A stretch of 13,941 bases of DNA. Source: Tissierellia bacterium (GTDB lineage Bacteria; Bacillota; Clostridia; Tissierellales; Tepidimicrobiaceae). The notes under the pieces are model-generated. The model saw only the letters and a program-made list of their open reading frames with translations, did not search any database and was not told where the DNA came from. The DNA lies in the NCBI GenBank assembly GCA_012798935.1, contig JAAZMG010000026.1:1-13941 (forward strand), read 5' to 3'. Shown here piece after piece: positions 7,227 to 13,910 of the stretch (the stretch's first letter is position 1; each line of letters begins with the position of its first letter). The position numbers were made by a program, and so were the translations under genes.

Positions 7227-7907
7227 AGTAATAGAATACCCTATAATTCAAGGTGGAATGGGAGTAGGCATATCTTTAGGAAGGCTAATAAGCGGGGACT
7301 ACAAAAAGAGTTGGAACTAGGTAGAGAAATCTCCCAAGGGAAAGGATTAATTGGTGTAAATATAATGGTAGTATTAAACCAATATGAAGAATTGGTAAAA
7401 CAAGCAGTAAAAGAGAAAGTAGACTATATAATATCTGGCGCTGGGCTTCCTTTAAATTTGCCCCAGCTGGTGGAAGATGAGGATATACTATTGGCTCCTA
7501 TAGTATCCAGTTTAAGGGCCTTAAAGCTGATTAATAGAGTATGGTTAAAAAGGTATAATAGGCTACCAGATTTTGTAGTATTAGAGGGAAAGGGAGCGGG
7601 AGGCCATATAGGATTTAAAAAAGAGGATTTGGAAGAAGGTAAAAGTTTAGAAGAGTTAACTATAATCAATAGCCCTGTAGGGATTTTAGGTAGAGCGATA
7701 AAAAATGATTTCTTAAAGAAGATAGAAAAAGAAAGAAAACCATCGAATAAATGTATAAACTGTCTACAGACATGCAATCCTAAAACTACTCAATTTTGCA
7801 TATCAGATGCTTTAATATTTGCAGGTTCTAATTTGAATCGAGTTAAGGAGATAGTGGGGGTTAAATCTATAATAGAAAAGATTATTGAGGAGTATGAGGA
7901 AAAATGA
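7204..7907 (+). pseudogene. Nitronate monooxygenase/FabK-like paralogue, frameshifted and internally deleted
   Basis: The gene begins at ATG 7204 (GGAG at 7190-7193) and reads MKLKIKNKVIEYPIIQGGM, then GVGISLGRL, the normal start of an NMO-family flavoprotein. After about base 7287 the frame runs to TAG 7318-7320, while the rest of the protein continues in the -1 frame from about 7284 (ANKRGLQKELELGREIS) to TGA 7907. Three gaps are seen against the usual layout of about 350 residues: roughly 40 residues after GISLGRL; about 70 after KSLEEL, removing the AAGGI phosphate loop and GVQ strand; and about a dozen after CISDAL. AGGHIGF, SPVG and the CINCLQTCNP cysteine block remain. The gap sizes come from memory of the family. 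The fold could hardly bind FMN. The 3' frame still overlaps fabD by 4 bp (ATGA). Confidence 0.8.
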
Positions 7908-8824
7908 AAATAGCATTTGTATATGGAGGACAGGGTAGTCAAGTGGAAGGCATGGGATATGACCTATATATTGAGTACCCTTTCATAAAGGAATTTTATA
8001 ATTCCATAAAAATAAACTTTCCATTAAAGGAACTATCCTTTAATGGGGATTTAGATACTATTTCAAAAACTGAATACACCCAGCCTATAATGTTAGCCTT
8101 TCAAATAGCGGTAACCAAGGTTTTGGAATTTCATGGAATTAAACCAGATATAGTACTAGGCCTTAGCCTAGGGGAATATTCTGGATTGTATGCTGCAGAA
8201 GTTTTGAAAGAGGGTGAGCTTATTAAAATAATCCAGTATAGAAGTAGGGAAATGAAAAAGGCTGGAGAAGGATTAGACTCTAAAATGTTGGCTGTATTTA
8301 GCCATGATGTTGAATACATAGATAAGCTTTGTAAAAAGAATTCTAATTCTAATAATTTTGTTCAAATATCCAATATAAATACAAAGGGACAAATAGTGAT
8401 TTCAGGACATGAGGATTTAGTATCCAAGGTTGGAGAAAAGTTAAAGGATGAAGGATATAAGACTATGGAGTTAAATACCAGTGGTCCTTTCCATACATCC
8501 TATATGGATAAAGTTTCTTTAAACTTAAAGGATTATTTTAATGATATAGAATTTAAAAAACCAAGTATCCCTATAATATACAATCTTTATGGTGATTTTA
8601 GGGAAGGTGAATGTATAAAGGATATTATGTCAAAACAGGTTAACCATCCAGTTTTATTTAAAAACTCCCTGGAAAAACTACTAGAACAAAATCCTGATTT
8701 GATAATAGAAATTGGATATAAAAATACCATCAAAGGATTTATAAAAAGGATAGATAAAAAGGCTAAGGTACTATCCATAAATACAGTTCAATCCATAGAG
8801 GAATTGATTAAGGAGGTAGAATAA
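7904..8824 (+). CDS. fabD: Malonyl-CoA:ACP transacylase
   Basis: FabD transfers malonyl from CoA to AcpP. The 306-residue protein has the oxyanion motif GGQGSQ (8-13), the nucleophile elbow GLSLGEYSGL with Ser88, Arg113 (QYRSREM) and the catalytic His197 (SGPFHTSYM). The usual histidine before the nucleophile (GHSLG) is leucine; I believe this is common in clostridial FabD, and it does not remove a catalytic residue. TEYTQPIMLAFQIA (56-69) also fits. Its ATG overlaps the stop of the broken NMO gene; GAGGA (7896-7900) is close and GAGGAG (7887-7892) is 11 bases away, so it may initiate without coupling to the broken gene. Confidence 0.95.
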   Translation: MKIAFVYGGQGSQVEGMGYDLYIEYPFIKEFYNSIKINFPLKELSFNGDLDTISKTEYTQPIMLAFQIAVTKVLEFHGIKPDIVLGLSLGEYSGLYAAEVLKEGELIKIIQYRSREMKKAGEGLDSKMLAVFSHDVEYIDKLCKKNSNSNNFVQISNINTKGQIVISGHEDLVSKVGEKLKDEGYKTMELNTSGPFHTSYMDKVSLNLKDYFNDIEFKKPSIPIIYNLYGDFREGECIKDIMSKQVNHPVLFKNSLEKLLEQNPDLIIEIGYKNTIKGFIKRIDKKAKVLSINTVQSIEELIKEVE

Positions 8825-8825
8825 A

Positions 8826-9566
8826 GTGGAGAATAGAAGGGTAGCCCTAGTTACTGGAGCATCAAGGGGTATAGGAAGAGCTATAGCCACTAGATTAGCT
8901 AGTTCCAATATAGATATTGTAATAAATTACAACAAGGATTTAGAAGGGGCGGAAGAAACGCAAAAACAATGTGAAAAAATTGGAGTTAAAACTAGGATAC
9001 TCCAAGGAGATATGGGTAAGGAAGAAGATGTTAACCTGATTTTTGAAAATATAGTAGATGAGTTTGGAAAAATAGATATATTGATAAACAATGCAGGAAT
9101 AACTATAGATGGATTATTGATTTCTATGAAAGAAGAAGCCTTTAGAGAGGTACTGGAAGTAAATCTATTTTCTGCCTTTTATACTATGAAATTAGCTGCT
9201 AGGATAATGGCAAAGAATAGATTTGGAAGGATAATAAATATCTCCAGCATAGTAGGCATCAGGGGGAATGCAGGACAGGTAAATTATTCTGCCAGCAAGG
9301 CCGGATTGATTGGGATGACCAAATCTTTAGCAAAAGAAATGGCTAAAAGAAATATTAGGGTAAATGCTATTGCCCCTGGATTTATAGAAACGGATATGAC
9401 CCATAAGCTAAGCAATAATATAAAAAATAAGATGCTAGAGGAAATACCAGTTGGTTATTTTGGAAAGCCGGAAGATATAGGAAATCTGGTGAATTTTTTA
9501 GTGTCGGAAGAAGCTAATTATATAACTGGTCAGGTTATATCTATCGATGGAGGTATGAATATATGA
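8826..9566 (+). CDS. fabG: 3-oxoacyl-ACP reductase
   Basis: FabG reduces 3-oxoacyl-ACP to 3-hydroxyacyl-ACP with NADPH. The 246-residue short-chain dehydrogenase has the cofactor loop TGASRGIG (10-17), INNAG (87-91), Asn113, and the catalytic Ser141, Tyr154 and Lys158 (SSIVG and NYSASKAG). The PGFIETDM segment and the C-terminal GQVISIDGGMNI fit FabG. It begins with GTG; AGGAGG (8811-8816) is 9 bases upstream, one base separates it from the fabD stop, and no better start exists. It ends in an ATGA overlap with fabF. Confidence 0.96.
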   Translation: MENRRVALVTGASRGIGRAIATRLASSNIDIVINYNKDLEGAEETQKQCEKIGVKTRILQGDMGKEEDVNLIFENIVDEFGKIDILINNAGITIDGLLISMKEEAFREVLEVNLFSAFYTMKLAARIMAKNRFGRIINISSIVGIRGNAGQVNYSASKAGLIGMTKSLAKEMAKRNIRVNAIAPGFIETDMTHKLSNNIKNKMLEEIPVGYFGKPEDIGNLVNFLVSEEANYITGQVISIDGGMNI

Positions 9567-10807
9567 TTAAAAATAGGCGAGTGGTAGTAACAGGATTAGG
9601 TGGAGTATCACCTATAGGAAATACATTAAAAGATATACTGGAAAGTATAAAAAATTCTAAATCAGGAATAGATATAATACAAAATTTTAATATAGAGGAT
9701 TTTCAAGTAAAATTAGCCGGGGAAGTCAAGGATCTGAATTTTGAAAGCTATATAGACAGAAAAACTATCCGTAGAATGGACAGGGTAAGTATATTTGGAT
9801 TGATAGCAGGAATCAAATCTATGGAAGATAGTGGTTTAGATTTAGAGAAGGTAGACAAGGATAGGGCGGGAGTGTATATCTCCTCTGGAATAGGAGGGCT
9901 CCAGACTATAGAAGAACAAAAGATAAAAGGAATGAAAAATGGTTACGAAAAAATATCCCCATTTTTTATACCTATGGCTATAGTAAATCTAGTAGGTTCC
10001 CAGCTAGCTAGCCACTTTGAACTTCATGGCTCTTGTATATGTCCAGTAGCTGCCTGTGCTGGTTCCAGTTCGGCTATAGGAGAAGGATATAGAAGTATAA
10101 AGGATGACTATAACGATATAATTTTGGCTGGTGGTGCGGAAGCTAGTATAACTCCTTTAGGGGTAGGAGGTTTTTCATCTATGAAAGCTCTATCTAGCGA
10201 GCAGAATAAAGAAAGGGCTAGTATTCCCTTTGATAAGGAAAGATCGGGATTTGTAATGGGAGAAGGGGCAGGAGTGCTGGTATTAGAGGAATTAGAACAT
10301 GCTAAAAAAAGGAATGCAAAAATTTACGGAGAGATAATAGGCTATGGCTCTACCTGCGATGCAGGCCATATAACCCAACCAGATAGCGAAGGAACCTATG
10401 CAGCTAAAGCTATGGAAAATGCAATTTTAGAAGGAGAAATAGAAAAGTCTAAAATAGATTATATAAATGCCCATGGTACATCTACACCTTTAAACGACAA
10501 ATACGAAACTATAGCTATAAAAAGGGTATTTGGAGAAAGTTATAGGGATATATTGGTTAGTTCAACTAAATCTATGACAGGGCATCTTCTAGGGGCTAGT
10601 GGGGCTATAGAGGCTATTATTACTTTGCTATCCATGGAGAATGAAATCATCCCTCCCAACATAAATTATATAGTTAAAGATGAGGAATGTGATTTAAATA
10701 TAGTAGCCAATAAATATATGGAAAAAAGGATAGACTATGCTCTCAGCAATTCATTAGGTTTTGGTGGGCATAATGTATCTATACTGTTTAAAAGATGGGA
10801 GGAGTAA
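9563..10807 (+). CDS. fabF: Beta-ketoacyl-ACP synthase II
   Basis: FabF elongates acyl-ACP with malonyl-ACP. The 414-residue condensing enzyme begins with the family start RRVVVTGLGGVSPIGN and has the Cys-His-His triad: Cys165 (AACAGSSSAIGEG), His304 (INAHGTSTPLND) and His341 (STKSMTGHLLGASG), plus Lys336. FDKERSGFVMGEGAGVLVLEE (223-243) and the C-terminal NSLGFGGHNVSILFKR are typical. The substrate loop before the cysteine (SCICPVAACAG) has extra cysteines where many FabF proteins read ISTACATG, which may be a lineage trait. It is the only elongating synthase in the window; no FabB-like gene accompanies it. Confidence 0.95.
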   Translation: MIKNRRVVVTGLGGVSPIGNTLKDILESIKNSKSGIDIIQNFNIEDFQVKLAGEVKDLNFESYIDRKTIRRMDRVSIFGLIAGIKSMEDSGLDLEKVDKDRAGVYISSGIGGLQTIEEQKIKGMKNGYEKISPFFIPMAIVNLVGSQLASHFELHGSCICPVAACAGSSSAIGEGYRSIKDDYNDIILAGGAEASITPLGVGGFSSMKALSSEQNKERASIPFDKERSGFVMGEGAGVLVLEELEHAKKRNAKIYGEIIGYGSTCDAGHITQPDSEGTYAAKAMENAILEGEIEKSKIDYINAHGTSTPLNDKYETIAIKRVFGESYRDILVSSTKSMTGHLLGASGAIEAIITLLSMENEIIPPNINYIVKDEECDLNIVANKYMEKRIDYALSNSLGFGGHNVSILFKRWEE

Positions 10808-10808
10808 A

Positions 10809-11234
10809 ATGCGATTAAATTCTAATGAAATAGAAAAGATAATTCCCCATAGATATCCTTTTCTTTTAGTAGATAGGATAATAGATGGAGAGAAGGGAAA
10901 ATGGGCTTTAGGAATAAAAAATGTTAGCGCAAATGAGTATTTTTTTAAAGGCCATTTTCCAGAGTATCATGTAATGCCGGGAGTTTTAATAATAGAAGCT
11001 TTAAGCCAAGTAGGAGCAGTAGCCCTTCTATCACTAGAGGAAAACAAAGGGAAATTAGCCTTTTTCGCTGGAATAAAATCGGCTAAATTTAAAAGACAAG
11101 TAATTCCTGGTGATAGGCTTTATTTAGAATGTAGATTAAAAAGGCAGTTGGGCAATATAGGATTGGGTGAGGCTGTTGCTAAGGTAGACGATGAAATATG
11201 CTGCATAGCAGAGCTAGCTTTTGCGACACAATGA
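10809..11234 (+). CDS. fabZ: 3-hydroxyacyl-ACP dehydratase
   Basis: FabZ removes water from 3-hydroxyacyl-ACP to give the trans-2-enoyl form. The 141-residue hot-dog protein has IPHRYPFLLVDRI (12-24) and the catalytic GHFPEYHVMPGVLIIEALSQ segment with His49 and Glu63. ATG 10809 was chosen because GGGAGGAG (10797-10804) sits just before it; an upstream in-frame ATG at 10761 would add 16 residues from inside fabF that do not belong to the family. The step is followed by FabK; no FabA or FabM-type isomerase is visible. It is the last biosynthetic gene of the operon. Confidence 0.96.
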   Translation: MRLNSNEIEKIIPHRYPFLLVDRIIDGEKGKWALGIKNVSANEYFFKGHFPEYHVMPGVLIIEALSQVGAVALLSLEENKGKLAFFAGIKSAKFKRQVIPGDRLYLECRLKRQLGNIGLGEAVAKVDDEICCIAELAFATQ

Positions 11235-11239
11235 GAAGC

Positions 11240-11268
11240 TTGAATTAGGAAGTTATATTTGATATTAT
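11240..11268 (+). promoter_or_regulatory. Promoter for the MarR-family regulator
   Basis: TTGAAT (11240-11245), a 17-base spacer and TATTAT (11263-11268) lie in the 60-base gap between fabZ and the regulator. The regulator can therefore be made apart from the operon as well as by readthrough; no terminator is seen after fabZ. An imperfect AT-rich dyad (ATTTGATATTATTAAAAT) spans the -10 and might be an operator. Confidence 0.6.
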
Positions 11269-11294
11269 TAAAATAAAACGATAAAGGTGAGCCA

Positions 11295-11765
11295 ATGTTA
11301 GAGGAATTATTTAACGATGTTTATGAAAAATTCAAGTTAAATTTTTATAAAAGTATATTTAAAGGATTTGAGGATAGAGAAGCTAGCCTAACCCCTACAG
11401 AAATACTCTGCGTAGAGGTAATCAATGCTTTAGGGAAACCTACTATAAAGGAATTAACAGAGTTTATGGAAACCTCCCAATCCAATATGGCCTATAGAGT
11501 TTCCAATCTTATGAAAAAGGGATATATAAAAAAGATTCAATCTAAGGAAGATAAAAGGGAATATTATTTAGAACCAACGGAAAAGTTCTATAAATACTAC
11601 CATGTTAGAACCCAATATATAGACACGGTTTTGGGCAGATTATCCGAAAAGTTCCCAAGAGAGGAAATAGATATACTAACTAAAATATTAGATTCTATGT
11701 CAAATGAACTAATGCCTGAAGTCACCAATTTTATCAATAGTTTAAAAAGCAAGCAGGGACAATAG
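11295..11765 (+). CDS. MarR-family transcriptional regulator, probable FabT-like controller of the operon
   Basis: This 156-residue protein has the MarR plan: a helical start, a winged helix-turn-helix at about residues 32-93 (LTPTEILCVEVI, then PTIKELTEFMETSQSNMAYRVSNLMKKGYI, wing SKEDKREYYLEPT), and long C-terminal helices for dimerisation. FabT, a MarR protein, represses fatty acid genes in streptococci and related genes stand beside fab operons in clostridia, which makes it the likely regulator here. In those examples the gene usually comes first; here it comes last. AAAGGTGA (11283-11290) is the ribosome site. Ligand and target are inferred; the symbol fabT is withheld because MarR proteins are hard to tell apart by eye. 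Confidence 0.88.
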   Translation: MLEELFNDVYEKFKLNFYKSIFKGFEDREASLTPTEILCVEVINALGKPTIKELTEFMETSQSNMAYRVSNLMKKGYIKKIQSKEDKREYYLEPTEKFYKYYHVRTQYIDTVLGRLSEKFPREEIDILTKILDSMSNELMPEVTNFINSLKSKQGQ

Positions 11766-11847
11766 CTTCTACTAAATCCTTTGGAAAATTTCATTTTTCA
11801 GCTATTTTTTCTCCAACTTGGGTATGATTTAATCTTGTTTCTTTCAT
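11766..11847 (-). pseudogene. Truncated 5' end of a gene, YqfC/YabP-like sporulation protein start
   Basis: On the - strand, ATG 11847 follows GGAG with good spacing and reads MKETRLNHTQVGEKIAEK, then TGA (11793-11791), then NFPKDLV before the match ends at the 3' edge of marR. EKL-FPKD-V is what I remember from the start of YqfC-type sporulation proteins; a TTA-to-TGA change would explain the stop where Leu is expected. Nothing further of the gene is present. It may be a relic left where the fab locus joined this sequence, or an 18-codon leader peptide. The family name is tentative. Confidence 0.35.
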
Positions 11848-11864
11848 AGTTTATCTCCACTTTA

Positions 11865-11883
11865 TAATAGTAGTATACTATTA
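11865..11883. repeat. AT-rich inverted repeat upstream of the gene relic
   Basis: TAATAGTA (11865-11872) and TACTATTA (11876-11883) are 8-bp arms 3 bases apart, around 20 bases upstream of the relic's ATG. The site could be an old operator. The region is rich in -10-like sequences on the - strand, but I see no convincing -35. Confidence 0.4.
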
Positions 11884-11956
11884 TTATACTAGACAACTAA
11901 AGCACATCCTATAGATATTATGGATTATTTATTGCAACCCCTTGCGATAAGCTTGT

Positions 11957-12050
11957 TAGGAATGAATAATCATTAGCTAAAGTGGAATATTACAAGAGTA
12001 TTACAAATAACTTACCCAAATGGTGCCTGGCACCATTTGGGTAAGTTATT
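11957..12050 (+). repeat. REP/MITE-like palindromic repeat, copy B, with a perfect 45-bp palindrome
   Basis: This is the partner of 1036-1126 in the same orientation. The right end is a perfect palindrome: 22-base arms (12006-12027 and 12029-12050) around a single T at 12028, with the core GGTGCCTGGCACC. In DNA it could extrude a cruciform; in RNA it would form a very stable hairpin. It ends 8 bases from the stop codon of the - strand gene and lies between two converging genes, where it may stop or protect both transcripts, although neither side has a proper T-run. Mobility by a transposase acting elsewhere is an inference. Confidence 0.85.
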
Positions 12051-12058
12051 ATAATTAT

Positions 12059-13777
12059 TTATTTGTTTTTATTATAAGAATTTAAGCTTATAACATTAAA
12101 TCTATCCTCAGTAGAACTATCTCCTTCAGCAAGGGCCTTAAATACTATTTTCCCAAAAGGAGTAATACTTATACTCAGGCGAGGGGAATAGCTATATTTT
12201 AATAGCCCTATCAATTCTAAATATTTATAATAAGTAGAAAGAAATTCGGGAAACTTTATACAAGCTGGGAGTAGGGTGTTATACTTATAAAAAGTATTTT
12301 CTTCTAAATTACTCAGCAAACCCAATATACTTTTTCTAGTAGCTTCTAAAGAATTAGGGTTTAACGTTTTGCTTATAGAGGATAAAAATTTATCCCCCCA
12401 AATATATTGAATGAATAAGCTATACTTTTCTTCATCATTAATCCTTAGGAAACGAGAAGCTCTTTTAGTCGTATGCAAAAGGCCGTTCTTAATTTTTATT
12501 ATATTGTATTCAAGGGAAAAGATATAGAAAAGATGGAGCATAGGAAAATCCTCTTGATTAGGTGACTTTTTTGTAATAGTTTTACGGTTTTCCATTATCT
12601 CATTAATCTTTAATAGGTCTTTTCTCTTTATATATTTTCTTTTTTTAGTTAATTCTAATGGAGTACTCATTATATATAGTATAAATCTTTCGTAATCCAT
12701 TATAAACTCAAAGGATTTATCATTTAATATATTGGCTATTCTACTAGATAATCTCCCATCAATTTCAAAGATAGGATCGGTTTGTTTAAACTTATCCATA
12801 TATAAAAACCTATTTTTACTTATTTCAAGTATATTTTCATAGGCTTCCTTATATACTGGAATTTTGGATTTTAAATAACTCAAATATTTTTTAAATGTAG
12901 AAATATAGGAGCTTAGCTCTGATTGGGTTGATATAAGTCCATCATTAATGGCTTTATCTAGTAGATATTTAAAATCAATTTGGTCTAAATCGTAAAGAGT
13001 CATATCTTCATCTATCAAATAATATTCAAATAGATTGATTAAATTGGTAATATGTTTCTTTATTATTTGCCTAGATACTTGAGTTTGTAGATAGTTTTCA
13101 AATTCCTCTAATTCATCATAAAGAATAGAGGTAGTATCTTCATCTATTTCTATTACATCATATATACATTCTGTATAAATTCTGTATAGATTTACACTGT
13201 ATTGTTTTAAATATTCATCTATGGATAGTTCAGCAAATTTTAATCTTATATAATTATAGTCTAAAAAGACTTCCTCAATAAAAGTATCCTTAACAGAAGA
13301 AGGGAGGAAGCTAATATTGCCAATAAAGCTTTCATGGTGAATAATTTTTCCAATCCTTCCAAATATTAAATCTGATGATTTTAATATATTAGCCATACTA
13401 GGTTCCCAAATGGCATGCTTTTTTCTAGTCAATAAATCTACTAGGTAAATATATTCTCCTTTAATTTTTAAAATTTCAAATAAGGATATATGGGATTTAT
13501 TCCTTTCTATTAATATTTGTTTTTCTAGATTAGAAAGCTGGTTAGATTTTTCTTCTAACATATGTTCAATGAAAGTTTTATCATGATTGGTTTTATAGTC
13601 AATACTTACCCAAACATTAAAGGCAACCATAGTTTTTTGTTCATCAAAATTAGGATAATAAAATTCTATAGAATCTAAAGATTTATCCTTTTTTATAAAT
13701 TCATTAATATAATCAATTAATTTTTTTGTAGTTTTTTCTTGAATAGTTTGTATCTGTTCATAGGTTAATTTGTTCAT
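12059..13777 (-). CDS. Unknown 572-residue protein with a SAM-like core segment and winged-helix-like parts
   Basis: I do not recognise a named family. Visible parts: a helical N-terminus; a small beta-rich block at about 95-165 (EILKIKGEYIYLVDLLTRKK, WEPSMANILKSSDLIFGRI); a helical segment at about 219-305 (LEEFENYLQ, HITNLINLFEYYL, SELSSYISTFKKYLSYLKSK) that resembles the SAM-like DNA-binding N-domain of tyrosine recombinases; then two segments ending like winged helices, about 385-445 (NIIKIKNGLLHTTKRASRFL) and 510-550 (LELIGLLKYSY, ITPFGKIVFKAL). No recombinase Arg-His-Arg-Tyr set, membrane segment or signal peptide is seen. ATG 13777 was chosen because GGAGG (13783-13787) is 5 bases upstream; a TTG at 13789 would overlap that site. 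A DNA-binding role is an inference. Confidence 0.85.
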   Translation of the reverse strand: MNKLTYEQIQTIQEKTTKKLIDYINEFIKKDKSLDSIEFYYPNFDEQKTMVAFNVWVSIDYKTNHDKTFIEHMLEEKSNQLSNLEKQILIERNKSHISLFEILKIKGEYIYLVDLLTRKKHAIWEPSMANILKSSDLIFGRIGKIIHHESFIGNISFLPSSVKDTFIEEVFLDYNYIRLKFAELSIDEYLKQYSVNLYRIYTECIYDVIEIDEDTTSILYDELEEFENYLQTQVSRQIIKKHITNLINLFEYYLIDEDMTLYDLDQIDFKYLLDKAINDGLISTQSELSSYISTFKKYLSYLKSKIPVYKEAYENILEISKNRFLYMDKFKQTDPIFEIDGRLSSRIANILNDKSFEFIMDYERFILYIMSTPLELTKKRKYIKRKDLLKINEIMENRKTITKKSPNQEDFPMLHLFYIFSLEYNIIKIKNGLLHTTKRASRFLRINDEEKYSLFIQYIWGDKFLSSISKTLNPNSLEATRKSILGLLSNLEENTFYKYNTLLPACIKFPEFLSTYYKYLELIGLLKYSYSPRLSISITPFGKIVFKALAEGDSSTEDRFNVISLNSYNKNK

Positions 13778-13815
13778 AACATCCTCCAAAAAAGTATATA
13801 ATATAGATATTATAT

Positions 13816-13843
13816 ATTATATACTAATATTAGTGATTGTGCA
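13816..13843 (-). promoter_or_regulatory. Weak candidate promoter with a palindrome for the unknown protein
   Basis: On the - strand TATAAT (13821-13816) is preceded, 16 bases away, by TGCACA (13843-13838), a poor -35 match. The spacer contains the perfect 12-bp palindrome ACTAATATTAGT (13823-13834), a position suited to a repressor. Other TATAAT-like boxes occur in the same stretch, so the exact -10 is uncertain. Confidence 0.35.
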
Positions 13844-13867
13844 TATAAAAGGAGAAAATTCCATATA

Positions 13868-13892
13868 AAAAAAGCAGCAAAGCTGCTTTTTT
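13868..13892 (-). terminator. Intrinsic terminator at the right edge
   Basis: AAAAAAGCAGC (13868-13878) pairs with GCTGCTTTTTT (13882-13892) around a 3-base loop. Both sides give a T-run, seven Ts on the - strand and six on the + strand, so it can work both ways. Its place after the - strand stop at 13911 suggests that it mainly ends that gene, upstream of the promoter of the unknown protein. Confidence 0.85.
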
Positions 13893-13910
13893 AAAGTTTT
13901 GATTTTATTA

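Larger units (their letters stand above)
11766..12058. other. Gene-poor region between the converging marR and the unknown 572-residue gene
   Basis: These 293 bases contain the decayed gene start (11766-11847), the inverted repeat (11865-11883), about 70 bases in which I see nothing, and the palindromic repeat copy B (11957-12050). No clean T-tailed terminator for marR is visible; TTGGA at 11780 and TCCAA at 11812 could pair only weakly. Confidence 0.6.

Noticed and set aside
7300..7320. Programmed -1 frameshift in the NMO-like gene: the heptamer CAAAAAG (7302-7308) lies where the frame must change by -1.
   Set aside because: The heptamer starts with C rather than A, no downstream hairpin or upstream stimulating site is evident, and joining the frames would still give a protein without its FMN phosphate loop. 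A deletion with frame loss explains more.
7986..8200. fabD as a damaged gene because the GHSLG histidine is leucine.
   Set aside because: The nucleophile Ser88, His197, Arg113 and the glutamine loop are all intact, and GLSLGEYS is, as far as I recall, a normal clostridial form.
10761..10808. A longer fabZ starting inside fabF.
   Set aside because: The extra 16 residues are an out-of-frame reading of the conserved fabF C-terminus; GGGAGGAG stands right before ATG 10809.
1036..12050. The fab operon as a composite transposon bounded by insertion sequences.
   Set aside because: The flanking repeats are only 91 bp, encode no transposase, and no target duplications or attachment sites were seen; the cargo is core metabolism.
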